A DNA stretch of 64,000 nucleotides. It comes from Mycoplasma ovis str. Michigan (GTDB taxonomy: Bacteria; Bacillota_I; Bacilli_A; Mycoplasmatales; Mycoplasmoidaceae). Every line of letters begins with the position of its first letter. Position 1 is the first letter of the stretch. The DNA lies in the NCBI RefSeq assembly GCF_000508245.1, contig NC_023062.1, forward strand, positions 310,001 through 374,000, written 5' to 3'. The position numbers and the translations under genes were made by a program. The notes beneath the pieces were generated by a model. The model saw only the letters and a program-made list of their open reading frames with translations. It searched no databases and had not been told where the DNA came from. Positions 21,745-32,371 of the stretch are shown here, piece by piece.

Positions 21745-23122
21745 ATGCTCTGGAAGAAGTTGCTTCTAGAGTTGGCTACTGTTAGTGGATTGGGGGGGCA
21801 TCGGAGGTTGATTCGGAGTTAATGGACAAGGCGTTTCGGTTGATTCAGAGGAAGAGACTTCATATTTAAAAAAAGAAGAAGAAACTTTAAGGTTACAAAA
21901 GGAATCGAGGAATAATTTAAGTGATGGATGAGGAAAGATATCTGAATTAGATCACACTATTTTAGGTTCTTGAAGATGGCGAAGTGAAGGAGTTGGGGAG
22001 GATTTACTCTTTATCAGAGGATGAAATGGGGCTGGTCCACACAAGAGGATATCTAGTGACCAGCACTCTCAGGCAGACAAAGATCTTTGAGGAGGAAGAA
22101 AGATTAGTATTGGTCAAGAGTGGTTTGGACCTAGAAGGGTATTTAAAGCTCTTGAAGATATGGAGAAAGTTGATAAAGAAAAATTTAAAAGTTATTGGCC
22201 AATAATACAAAAATCAGCACAATATCTGAATCAAGAAGATCTTGATGGAATACAAAGATATTGGAAAAACAGAAGCAGAGATCTAGAAGAAGATATTTTT
22301 GGACTATATCATGGTCGAAAATGATGAGCTGACAAATTTGGGATAAAGAAAGGTCAAGACAGGGTAGATCTTGAATTCGATTTTTCTAAGCTTAAGCAAA
22401 TGTTAAGTAAAACTGAACAAGAATTAAGGGATAAAAAATGAACTTTTGGACAAATATTTCAAAATCCTAAATTAGCTCAGGTTAGACTACTTGGAGATGT
22501 AGAAGCAACTGCATTTAATTATTTAAAACATGTTGCTTGACCGGAAGCTGAAGAGGTCAAAAAATTGCAAGAAAAGAAGATAGCTATTGCTGTGCTTGCC
22601 TTAATGCTTGGAGAGGAAATAGGTTTTGACTGTGAAAAAGGTGAGGAAGATCATAAGAGTCAATTCTTTGGGGAATGTTCTGCGAAAGTAACAAACGGCG
22701 AAGTTCAAGTCAAGAGAGTATTAAAAAGCACTTTAAAACATAAAAATGAATATAAAGTTCCTATGAAGAATCATGGTGGAGCGTGACATCTGCAAAAAAC
22801 TTTAAAAGATCCACAGGCATTGAAAAAATTAATCCAAATGGATAATATCAAGGACACCTCTTTATTGGATGAAAAATGTGAAGATGCGGCAGCATTATGA
22901 CAATTTTGGAGTTACGGAGCCACCGAAATTAGGAGAGAAATTTGTGATCAAATATTAAGACCATGATTTGGAGATAGAGTTGACGATAAAAGATTATGTT
23001 TATTTGAAGCAAAGGAATTTAAAAATTATTTCAGACTCAATATATATTTACAAGTCCTTGAAATTCCTTTATGAAACAAAAGGAATACTTTTTGGACTAA
23101 ATGCTCTAACTATGGAATATAA
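21745..23122 (+). pseudogene. Family A exported protein gene, out of frame at a G7 tract (phase-OFF candidate)
   Basis: ATG start, then a conserved hydrophobic N-terminus (WKKLLLELATVSG) leading into seven G at 21792-21798. From there the ATG frame meets TAA within about 15 codons. The frame matching the intact paralogs is open from the tract to TAA 23120-23122, about 440 codons with many TGA (Trp) and no other lesion. Six or nine G would rejoin the halves into a protein near 459 aa. Family landmarks are all present: SEGVGEDLLFI, EWFGPR, DLEEDIFGLY, GFDCEKG, DKRLCLFE and a final FWTKCSNYG. The family has no relative I recognise. This is the first member of an A-B-C cassette. Either a reversible OFF state or an early pseudogene fits. 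Confidence 0.75.
21792..21798 (+). repeat. G7 tract, length variant of the common C8/G8 word
   Basis: Most copies in the window have exactly eight C or G; this one has seven. The preceding codon has changed from TTC to TTG, which extends the run, so nine rather than eight G would be in frame. Confidence 0.8.
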
Positions 23123-23217
23123 AAAATTTGTTTAATTCATATTTTTACTTTCCCAAAAAGACTTAAGAACTTTAAAATTTAAAAATTAAATTTTAATTAC
23201 ATTTTTGAATCTTTAAG

Positions 23218-24161
23218 TTGTCTCTTTTAATAAAAGCTTTTACCGGATTCTTTAGTATAGGAGCTATTTCTCTTACTTCTTTTGTTGCAACAAACCAAAA
23301 TAGAGCATTGAACCTTCTTTCTGATGCCCCCCCCAGAGATAGGCTTGAAAGAAATAACTTATTAGGCAAACTAAATTAGGAGGAGGGCAACAAAATACCT
23401 TAGTTTCTTCGCAATTAAGAAAGTATTCTGAGGGAGCTCCAATACAGGGAAGAAGCGCTTCACAAAACGCATCTAAGGAGGACTTAAAAGAGTCCAAAAA
23501 ACAAGATAATGTTTTATTTATTGATCTATTGTTTGACAGGTTCAATGAATCTCAAGGAGATAGTCCTATTTATTATTTTTGGGAATCAGAAAACTCAAAA
23601 GATCAATCCAATAAATCCTATGTGGATTTATACAAATGAGATAATAAAACCAAAATATTCACTTTATCTAAAGAAAAACAAGAATTAACTATTTGGAAAT
23701 GATGAGGTAAAGGAGGGTTTAAAGTAGGTGACTATGACCTAAATTATTTTTATAAGTTTTCAGAGGATAATTTTTTGAATACAAATTTAAAAGAATATTT
23801 TGCTTCAGGAAATGAAACAAATAAATCAGGTTCTTTAATGTGAGGAAGAGGAGTTAATAGAAAAATAGAGAGATATGTTTATACAGGAAAATGAAAAGTG
23901 ATTAAGTTAGGTGAAGGAACTACCAGTGTAATTCCTGCTATAAACCAATCTCCTCAGGATATTACCTCAGAAAACTTAGAAAGTATAGAACTAGTGAGAC
24001 CAATTTACTGGTCTAATACTTTAAAAACTTTTGGAGCGACCAAGAGAGATGATACCATAGAAATTAAGAAATATAAAGAATATTTAGATTTCTTGGGATT
24101 TAAGTGAGAAGATAACCAAAAACAGGTAGTTTTTAAAGGTTCGGCCCTTAAAAAGAGTTAA
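23218..24161 (+). pseudogene. Family B exported protein gene with one frameshift
   Basis: TTG start in the shared context CTTTAAGTTGTC. A hydrophobic leader (LLIKAFTGFFSIGAISLTSF) is followed by the C8 tract (23327-23334, read Ala-Pro-Pro). About 12 codons later the frame hits TAG. Comparison with the paralog at 26593 places a one-base deletion near 23376-23380. Downstream, the remaining 260 codons are open with several TGA (Trp) and end at TAA 24159-24161. The body alternates aromatic-rich segments (PIYYFWESENSK, WKWWGKGG, IPAINQSP, then KKYKEYLDFLGFKW). The family is unknown; the leader suggests export. It lies in the first A-B-C cassette. Confidence 0.7.
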
Positions 24162-24269
24162 TTTTGAAAAAACTTTTATCAGCTTAGAACTAAAAACACA
24201 GAATAAATCGTGGGAATCCAAGATTCTAAAATCTAAAAAGCTTTTTGTTGATAGTTTTTAGTCCTTAAA

Positions 24270-24809
24270 TTGTCTCTACTAACTAAAACCGTGACTGGGT
24301 TTTTTGGCTTGAGTACAATCGCCGTTTCCTCTTTTGCGCTGGCAAATCACAACAGGGAAGTAGTTCCAGTATTTGCTGTTGCCCCCCCCGATGTAATTAA
24401 GCAAGTATCCAGTCCAGTTACTGAATCTATACAAGAACTAATGAAGGATGGTGAATACAAAGGTTGTTCCTCTCTTGCGACTAGAGAAGGAAAGGGAAGT
24501 CAGTTATATGTGTGTTTGAAAACTACAAATAATGATTCTTATGTTCCACATTTCTATTTTTTCAATAAGAAAGCTTTATCCGGTAAGTTCCCACAAGTAA
24601 GTCAAATTACTAATTCCAAAAATAGCTATTCTATAGATATACAGTTAGCGGAAGGTAAGAATGAAAGCTTGACTTATTTCCCATTCTGATTAAGAAATAT
24701 TTCAAAAAATTCATTAAATCCAGAGGCAGATTGTCAAATTTCCAAGGAAAATTCCTCTTACTCTCTAACCTGCAATAGTAAAAAAGTTCAAACAGGGATT
24801 CAAATTTAA
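24270..24809 (+). CDS. Family C four-cysteine exported protein (179 aa)
   Basis: TTG start in the context CCTTAAATTGTCTCT. The leader is SLLTKTVTGFFGLSTIAVSS, then a C8 tract (24382-24389) reads Val-Ala-Pro-Pro in frame. Two Cys pairs follow: GCSSLATREGKGSQLYVC near residues 70-87, and DCQISKENSSYSLTCN near 155-170. This spacing recurs in families C, D and G. One TGA (Trp) near 24687 lies inside a W-LRNI motif. It is the only intact C gene of the two duplicated cassettes that keeps the tract. Predicted exported; function unknown. Confidence 0.8.
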
Positions 24810-25033
24810 TTAAGTTTTTTCTAGATTTAATAGAAACCAACTGGTAGGCCTTTTAAGTTAAATCCTTTTCTCCCCCCTCCTTTTTTCAGCCAATCCTGTT
24901 AAAGTTAAAAGCTTTAATAACAGCTTTTTACATGATTGTCTAAAAGAACCATTGATTTTTAAAAATATTTAACTCCTGTAATAGATTTATTATTAAAGGT
25001 TTAATTTATTTAAAAAAATAAGTAAATCAAAAA

Positions 25034-26410
25034 ATGATTTGGAAGAAGATTCTTTTAGAAATTGGAGCCATAACAGGATTCGATGGTGGGGGCATTGGTG
25101 GTTGATTTGGAATTAATAATCAAGGTGTTTTAGTTGAGTCAGAGGAAGAGACTTCATATTTAAAAAGAGAAGAAACTTTAAAGCTACAAAAGGAAGCGAG
25201 GAATAATTTAAGTGATGGATGAGGAAAGATAGCCGAGTTAGATCACACAGTGCTAGGATCTTGAAGATGGCAAAGTGAGGGTGTTGGTGAAGATTTACTC
25301 TTTATCAGAGGATGAGATGGAGCTGGACCACACAAGAGAATATCTAGTGACAAGCACTCTCAGGCAGACAAAGATCTTTGAGGAGGAAGAAAGATTAGTA
25401 TTGGGCAAGAGTGGTTTGGACCAAGAAGGGTATTTAAGACACTTGAAGATATGGAAAAAGTTGATAAAGAAAAATTTAAAAGTTATTGGCCCATAATACA
25501 AAAATCAGCTCAATATTTAAGTCAAGAAGATCTTGATGGAATTCAAAGATATTGAGCAAATAGAGACAGGGAGCTAGAAGAAGATATTTTTGGTTTATAT
25601 CATGGTTGAAATTGATGGGCTGAGAAATTCGGGAAAAAGAAAGATAAAGATCAAGTAGATCTTGAATTTGATTTTTCTAAGCTTAAGCAAATGTTGAGTA
25701 AAACTGAAAAAGAATTAAGAGATCAAAAGTGAACTTATGGAAGAATATTTCAAAATCCTAGATTAGCTAAGGTAAGACTACTCGGAGACGTTGAAGCAAC
25801 TGCATTTAATTACCTAAAACATATTGCTTGACCAGAAGCTGAAACAGTTAAAAAATTAAAAGAGAAGAAAATTGCTATTGCCATACTTGCTTTAATGTCT
25901 GCAGAAGAAATAGGGTTTGATTGTGACAAAGGAGAACAAAATCATAAGAGTCAATTCTTTGATGAATGTTTGGCGAAAGTAGACAGTTCAGTTAAAGTGA
26001 AGAGAGTCTTAAAAAGTACTTGGAAATACAAAAATGAATATTGAGTCCCTCTTAAGAAACATGGTGGTTTGTGACATCTACAAAGACCTTTAAGGGAGAA
26101 ACCTGTAACTCAACAATTGATAAAAATGAATGATATAAATAGTACTTCCTTACTAGATGAAAAGTGCGAAGAAGCTGTTCCAATGTGACAATTTTGGATT
26201 TACGGAGAAACAGAAATTAGAAGAGAAATTTGCGATCAAATAATAAGACCATGGTTCGGAGACTGAATTGACGATAAGAGATTATGTCTAATTGAAACGA
26301 AGGAATTTAAAAATTATTTCAGACTTAATACTTATTTACAAGTTCTTGAGATTCCTTTATGAAACAAAAGAAATACTTTTTGAACTAAATGTTCTAATTA
26401 CGGAATTTAA
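25034..26410 (+). CDS. Family A exported Trp-rich protein (458 aa), intact
   Basis: ATG start and an open frame to TAA 26408-26410, with some 20 TGA (Trp) codons. The N-terminal 20 residues are hydrophobic (WKKILLEIGAITGF). The homopolymer is broken here to GATGGTGGGGGC, so this copy cannot slip as the others might. Landmarks include QSEGVGEDLLFI, the WFGPRRVF region, ELEEDIFGLYH, FNYLKHIAWP, GFDCDKG, KCEEAVPMW, PWFGD, DKRLCLIE and the C-terminal FWTKCSNYG. Conserved Cys suggest disulfides outside the cell. It opens the second A-B-C cassette and is highly similar to the gene at 21745. No known relative recognised. Confidence 0.85.
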
Positions 26411-26592
26411 TGCTGATATGGCATAAAGAGCCTAAATTCCTAGAGTAAAAAGCAAAACTTTTAAATAAATAGGAAATTGAATTTCATGTTTCTTAGAAAA
26501 AATCTATTTAATTCAATTGATAATTTTTTAGATTGTCGTAAGAGCTTTAAAATCTAAAAATTAAATCCTAACTAAGTTTTTAAGTCTTTAAA

Positions 26593-28272
26593 TTGTCCTT
26601 TTTAGCAAAAGCTTTTACAGGATTTTTTAGTATAGGTGCTATCTCACTTACTTCCTTTGTTGTATCAAACCAAACTAAAGCACTAAGTCCTCTTTTCGTT
26701 GCCCCCCCCAAAGATAATGTTGAAAACAATAACTTAGACCAAACTGGAGTAGAAAGACAACCAAATACCTTAGTTGCTGCACAACCAAAACAATATTCTG
26801 AAGAGCCTCGAATACAGGGAATAAGCGCCTCCAAAAACGACCAAGATGATTCCCAAGAGAACTTAAAAGAGGACAAACAACAAGACAATGTTCTATTTAT
26901 TGATCTACTGACAGGTTAAACGAATCTCAAGGAGATAATCCTATTTATTATTTTTGAAAATGAGAAAACTCAAAAGATCAATCTCAAAATAAATCTTATG
27001 TTGATTTATATCAATGGGATAGTAAGGCTAAAATATTTTCCTTAGCTAAATCCAGACAGGAATTAACTGTCTGGAAATGATGAGGAAAAAGGGGGTGCTT
27101 GAGGGAGTGGATTAGACTTACAATACTTCTATAAGTTCCAAGGAGATAACTTTGCAAACACACACTTAAAAGCTTATTTTGATGCAAATTATGAAACGGT
27201 TAAAACAAACTTTATTGATAAAGAAAAAGCAAAAGATTCTGCATATGTAGGACAATGGAGAGTAATTAAGTTAGATGAAAGGATGGCAAATTCCATTCCT
27301 GCAATCAAGAAAACTCCTAACTTAACTTCAGATAATAAATTAGAAGAAATCCAGTTAGTTAAACCAATTTATTGGTCTAAGAAGCTCAAGAGTTTCTCAG
27401 AAGTTCCTTTGGAGGGAGAACAAAAAGAAGGCGTTATTGAACTGAAAAACTATCAACAATATCTAGATTTCTTAGGACTTAAGTGAGATAGTTACAGAAA
27501 TATGGCAGTATTTGGAGGTGAAGAAAACTTTACTGCAGTCACATCTCCAGAACTAAAGTCAAAAGAATATAAAGATAGTGTTTTATTCGCGACCTCAATA
27601 CTTGATAGATTAGAAACACATTAGGAAAATAATCTAATCTATTATTTTTCTGGTTGAGAAGAAAGACATAATGAAGAATGAAGGGGACAAAAAAGATTGA
27701 AATCTTATGTAGATCTCTATAAAAGAGATAGCAAAGCAAAAATATTTGTTTTATATAAGCCCAAACAAGAATTAACTGTTTGGAAATCTTGAGGCCAAGG
27801 AAAAACTTGGGGAGGTGGTTATGATCTTCAATATTTTTACAAATTCTTAGAAGATAAGTTCTTGAATGATAACTGAAGAACATATTATGTTTCGGGAAAC
27901 AAAACTGATGAATCTCCCTCTTTATTGGGGAGATTGGGACAAAGACAACAGGATCAAGTGAAATATAAAAAGTTTGTCTATGTTGGAAAATGGAAACTTA
28001 TTGAGTTAGGCAAAGAGCCTTCCCATGTTATTCCTGCCATAAAACCACTAACTAAGGATATAACTAAAGATGGTCTTATAGATATAAAACTAGAAAGACC
28101 AATTTATTGGTCTAAAAAATTAAAAAGCTTCGTATTAAATTCTTTTGGAAAGGAAGATGGAGAAACTGTAGAGATTCAGCACTATAAAGATTATCTAGAT
28201 TTTCTGGGATTAGAGTGAGATCAGGAACAGGGAAGAGCAGTATTTCAAACTTCAGTCCCTAAAAAGAGTTAA
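26593..28272 (+). pseudogene. Family B gene with internally duplicated body, multiply broken
   Basis: TTG start, leader SFLAKAFTGFFSIGAISLTS and an in-frame C8 tract (26702-26709). The frame stops at TAA 26917-26919, after a 4-base loss relative to the paralog at 23218. A second shift lies in an A/G run near 27090. The first body ends near 27560. A second, homologous body then runs to TAA 28270-28272 with a TAG near 27622. The second body lacks a leader, so the gene was a B-B tandem fusion before it decayed. Matching landmarks in both bodies are LTVWK, the RPIYWSKKLKSF-like segment and YLDFLGL. Not expected to make a full protein. Confidence 0.7.
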
Positions 28273-28379
28273 TTTTGAATAAAGCCTTCAGTAATTTACA
28301 ATTGCGAACAGAGAATAAAATGCAGGCATAAAAACTTTAAAATCTAGAAAATTTCTTATGGTAGTTTTTAGGACTTAAA

Positions 28380-28928
28380 TTGTCTCTATCAAATAAAACC
28401 GTTAACGGTTTTTTGGCTTAAGTGCAGCTTTTGTTTCTTCCTTTGTTTTTGCAAATCGAAATAAGGAATTAGTTCCAGCATTTTCTGTTGCCCCCCCCCA
28501 CTAAGTTAAACAAACAACTATCACTGCTACTGAAGTCATAAAGGAGTTAGTTAAGATTGGCGAATATAAAGGTTGTGCCACTTTAGTAACTAGTGGAGGA
28601 AAGGGAACTCAATTGTATGCATGTTTAAAAACTACAACAAATAACGATTCTTACTGGCCACATTTTTATTTCTTCAATAGAGCAAACAATTTCAACAAGT
28701 TCCCGAGAGTAAGTCAAATTTTTAATGTGAAAACAGGTTATTCTACTTTATATAAAGTTAGAGGGAGGTCAAACTAAAAGTTTGACTTATTTCCCATATT
28801 GATTAAGAACTATTCAAAAAATCCCATTAATTCCAGAGAAAGATTGTCAGGTTACAAAAGATAGTGATAATTCTTCTCTTTCATTAAAGTGCAACGCAAA
28901 AACAGTTCAATCAGGAATTCAAATTTAG
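28380..28928 (+). pseudogene. Family C gene, degraded
   Basis: Aligned with the intact gene at 24270, this copy has three lesions. One base is lost in the leader near 28405. A tract of nine C (28491-28499) is followed by CAC TAA in the frame that carries the family sequence. A further shift lies near 28745-28765. The Cys pairs (GCATLVT...YACLK and DCQVTKDSDN...LKCN) are still readable. It occupies the C position of the second A-B-C cassette. Confidence 0.75.
28491..28499 (+). repeat. C9 tract in degraded family C gene
   Basis: The only nine-base version of the tract in the window. It lies at the same codon position as the C8 tracts of the paralogs at 24382 and 26702. Confidence 0.85.
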
Positions 28929-28987
28929 TTAAGCTACTTTTTTTTAGAATTAAGAGAAACTAACTTTAAAGTCTCGGCGCCACTTTA

Positions 28988-29512
28988 ATGTCTTACGCCT
29001 TACATACTCTTGGTGGATTTTCTGGGCTAGGAATTGTCTCCCTCACCTCTTTAGTTTTGGTGAATTTTGGAAGAGAAACTTTACCACCTGCTTTACCCGC
29101 ACAAGTAATGGCCGAAATGGATAGCTCAATAGCAGAAGTAATTTCTAAAAATAGTTATAAAGGTTGTTCAGCTTTCTTTCATCACTCCCAAAGTACTTCT
29201 TTATATGTATGCTTGAAAGATGATACAAATGAAGTAATTAAACCTCTATTATTTCACTACAGTAGAAAAAGGAACGATAGATTTAAACAAGTAAGTCATT
29301 TAATAAAAGAGTCAAAATTTCCTAGCACCATTACGATGCACTTCTTAGACCATACTTCTGAAATTTTGAAATATCCTCCTATCTGGTTGAGAGGTTTGTC
29401 AAGTTTTCCTCTTCACCCAGAAAATGATTGTGAAGTTAAGAGTGAAGGAGCATACACATTCAATTTGAGTTGCAAAAAGAATGCAAATTTAAATCAAAGA
29501 ATTCATCTTTAG
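28988..29512 (+). CDS. Family C four-cysteine exported protein without the C8 tract (174 aa)
   Basis: ATG start and a complete frame to TAG. The leader is SYALHTLGGFSGLGIVSLTS. The paired Cys motifs are retained: GCSAFFHHSQSTSLYVC near residues 59-75 and DCEVKSEGAYTFNLSC near 147-162. WLRGLSS matches the W-LRNI motif of the gene at 24270. Where paralogs have Ala-Pro-Pro from the C8 tract, this one reads LPPALPAQ from mixed codons, so it cannot switch by slippage. It is not a TTG-start gene and lacks the shared CTTAAATTG leader. Exported protein of unknown function. Confidence 0.8.
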   Translation: MSYALHTLGGFSGLGIVSLTSLVLVNFGRETLPPALPAQVMAEMDSSIAEVISKNSYKGCSAFFHHSQSTSLYVCLKDDTNEVIKPLLFHYSRKRNDRFKQVSHLIKESKFPSTITMHFLDHTSEILKYPPIWLRGLSSFPLHPENDCEVKSEGAYTFNLSCKKNANLNQRIHL

Positions 29513-29836
29513 ATTTTTAAAGTTATTTTTTTAAGTTCAGATTTGGTTTATTCTCTCTTCTCTTTATGCTAGTAGAAATTATTTAGTTATAAACCTTATA
29601 GATAGGAGTAAATTGAGCAAATCTTTGAGATTAAAAATTACAACTTTTTGAAGCTTTCGTAATAGTTTTTATTGTAAAGTTGTTTTTGAGGTAAAAACTT
29701 TTAAAAGATTTTTACTTTAATGCCAATCAATTACTGCTTTCGCTTGCTTCAATACTTTTAAAAAGTAAATTTGCTATTTTTAACTTGTTGAAATATTGAA
29801 ATAAGTTAAAAAATAATTAACTCTCTGGGCTAGTAA
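29513..29836. other. Intergenic stretch without genes
   Basis: AT-rich, 324 bases. It contains the imperfect inverted pair CAACTTT (29641) and AAAGTTG (29678), possibly a weak transcription end between convergent genes. Nothing else is recognisable. Confidence 0.4.
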
Positions 29837-30592
29837 CTAAGCCAAATCGTCCTCAAAGAAACTTCCCAAATCAAACATCCTTGAGTCATCCACCATAAGA
29901 AACAATCCTAAATCCTCTGGGATTTCTGGAGGGTTATGATCGTACAAGTCAGCGGAACCAACAAGAACATGTGACAATTGTCTAGTACCATACTTCAAGT
30001 AATTTAAATTCACGATTATATCTTTTTCTCTCAAACCTGGTCCAGCTGAATATTCTTCAGAAATAGCAGGAACTATCCACTCATCTGAAGTATTTTCATA
30101 TTGTGATTTAACGTACTCTAAAGCACTCTTAAATATAGGAGTCCCTTTTCTCTTCAAAAATGCCTTTCACACTTTATCAATTCTGTCTCACATTTCCCCT
30201 TCATCCATTGCATAAAATCTGCCTGAAATAGAAGATAGAATTCCCCCAGTTTCTTTGATTTTTGCTTCTATTTCGGGAAGATCTTTTAAGAATTGTTTTT
30301 TAGGTACATCTTTCCCGTCACTAAATATATGTACAAAAGGCTTAATTCCATGTTTCTTAACAACATCAAGAAAAGCATACAAATGGTCTAGATAAGAATC
30401 TATTCCCCCTCTAGAGGCCAACAAATAAATATGCAGATTTGTGTTTCCGTTGAACTTTAATTGTTCAAAAACATCCAAAACACCTTCTCTATTAGGAAAA
30501 TCACCTGTTTCTATCGATTTATTAATAATTGGCAACCAATGTTTAGCCTCTTTAATTCTTTGTTCTCTTGTGATATCTCCTGAACTACACAT
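29837..30592 (-). CDS. Partial cofactor-independent phosphoglycerate mutase (domain B only)
   Basis: 251 residues, ATG start, with TGA codons near 30186 and 30165. The sequence follows the phosphotransferase domain of iPGM: LLASRGGIDSYLDHLYAFLD corresponds to the conserved LxSDGGVHSHxDH segment, PFVHIFSDGKDVP to VHxFxDGRDVPP, and ISGRFYAMDEGEMWDRIDKVW to the SGRYYAMDRD segment. The N-terminal part with the phosphate-accepting Ser and the C-terminal metal-binding half (family about 500-550 residues) are absent. Several catalytic positions are altered (SRGG for SDGG; IDSYLDH for VHSHIDH). It is probably a remnant or a re-purposed domain. The rest of the gene is not nearby. A full gpmI would have to be elsewhere for glycolysis to run through eno. 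Confidence 0.7.
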
Positions 30593-30934
30593 CTTAATAA
30601 AACAAGTTTTTAGAGATTTTAAACCATTGTTTTAAAAATAACAAATTTTTTTTTTCATAAATATAAACTAAGTTTTTTTGTCAAAAAAGGAATAATGGTC
30701 ACTAACAGGTATAAAACATTTCAAAAAAAAGAAAACCATGCTATTCTTTTAATTTGGGTGTAGTTGTTTTTTGAAGTCGAGGAATAAAAATTTGAAGATA
30801 AATAAAGAAAATTCAGTAATTTGCTTAAAAATACAATTTTATGGGGAAATTTGATTCAAAATTTGAAAATAATAAAATAATTGGGCCTTTGTTTGATTTT
30901 TAGCGAATTTACTCACTTAAAGATTTAATGTTCA
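30593..30934. other. Intergenic stretch without genes
   Basis: 342 bases, very AT-rich, between divergent genes, with a ten-T run near 30646. I see no reading frame or RNA gene. Confidence 0.4.
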
Positions 30935-32320
30935 ATGCTGTTGAAAAAGTTGTTATTGGAGTTGGGAACTCTAGCTGGTCTAGTCGGAGGGGTTGCTGGA
31001 GGGTTAGCGAGTTCTTCACAAAAAAGTATTGAATTTAATGATGTCGATGAAACGACTTTCTTAAGTGAAAATTCATCAACTTTAGTTCAAAATCAAAAAG
31101 TTAATACAGATCTAAAAAAGAGAAACAGTCTAATTTCTCACTTAAATTACAATGTTCTGAATTATTGGAGATGACAGAGTGAAGGGGTAGGAGCAAACTT
31201 TCTTTTTATTAATGGTTGAGAGAAAGCGGGAAAGCCGATAGAAATAAATAGCGAAACTCATTCTCAGAAAAAACGTGAATTATGGGGAGGTAGACTGATT
31301 ACTTTTAGTAATTATGATGGAGGTTGATTTGGACCTAGGGATTTAACCAAAATGTGAAAAGATTTGGAGAAATCAAAGGAAATTACAAAAGGTAAATCAT
31401 ATTGAACTATGATTCAAGAATCAAAAAATTACTTGAAACAAAAAGATTGAGAGGAATTGACTCGGTTTTGATCCGATAGAAGTAAAGAGCTTGAGGAAGA
31501 TATATTTGGGCTTTGAAAAGGTAGAGATTATTGAGCTAAGCAGTTTGGCGTTAAGCAGGGTGGAAAAGTTGATTTGGAATTTAGGCTTACTAATTTAAGT
31601 AAGTTTTTGGAAGCTAGTGAAGATGATCTAAGGACTCAAGGTTGAAAATATGGTGAATTAGTCAGCAATTCCCTTTTAGATGGAATTAGATATTTTGGAG
31701 ATCTTGAGGGAACTGTTTTTAATTACTTGAGAAAAATTGCTTGGCCGAATGACGAAAATACAAAAAAATTAAAGGAAAGAAATGTTGCCAAAGTTATTGA
31801 GAAACTCATCCATGGTGAAGAAATGGGCTTTAATTGTAATCGAGATGATGATAATGAGATAAAGAAAAAATATTTTGAAGAATGCGAAAAAGGTGCAAAA
31901 GAAAAGTTAGGAAAATTTGAAGTTGTGTCCGTTTTAAAAGCTACAAATTATAGTAGTGGTTATAGAGTTCCTTTGAAGGGGAAGAAAGCTCCTTGAAAAG
32001 AACACCCCTCTTTGACCGCAGACGAAAAGAAGTTAATAAATTTTGACAAGATTGAAGATTCAACTTTAATTTTTGAAAAGTGCGAAGAATCAGGTTGGAT
32101 TTTGTTTTTGGACGCCAATAAACAAATTCGTCAAGAAGCTTGCGAAAGGTTATTGAATCCATGATTCGGGGATTCTGTTCCAGATAAAAGGTTATGTTTA
32201 TTTAAATCTCTGGAAAATGATTATCTCTTGAGATTAATTAACTACGTAAAAGTCGTAACAATTCCTACTTGACATCATAAAAACACTTTCTGAACTAAGT
32301 GCTCCAATTTTGGGATTTAA
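30935..32320 (+). CDS. Family A exported Trp-rich protein (461 aa), divergent copy
   Basis: ATG start and an intact frame with many TGA (Trp) codons to TAA. The leader is LKKLLLELGTLAGLVGGVAGG; Gly codons are mixed, so there is no homopolymer. Landmarks match the family: SEGVGANFLFI, an ELWGGR segment, WFGPRDL, ELEEDIFGLW, FNYLRKIAWP, GFNCNRD, KCEESGW, PWFGDSV, DKRLCLF and FWTKCSNFG. Identity to the other A genes is clearly lower than among the cassette copies, so it is an older paralog. It stands alone, with the phosphoglycerate mutase fragment divergent upstream and a convergent A pseudogene downstream. Confidence 0.85.
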
Positions 32321-32371
32321 ACAAAAAAAATTACTGATTTTTTTAAGTAGGGTTTTATTTAACTTAAATTC

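Noticed and set aside
28491-28499. C9 tract as an OFF switch of the family C gene at 28380
   Set aside because: In the frame that carries the family sequence, the tract is followed by an in-frame TAA, and there are two other shifts, so changing the tract alone would not restore the gene.
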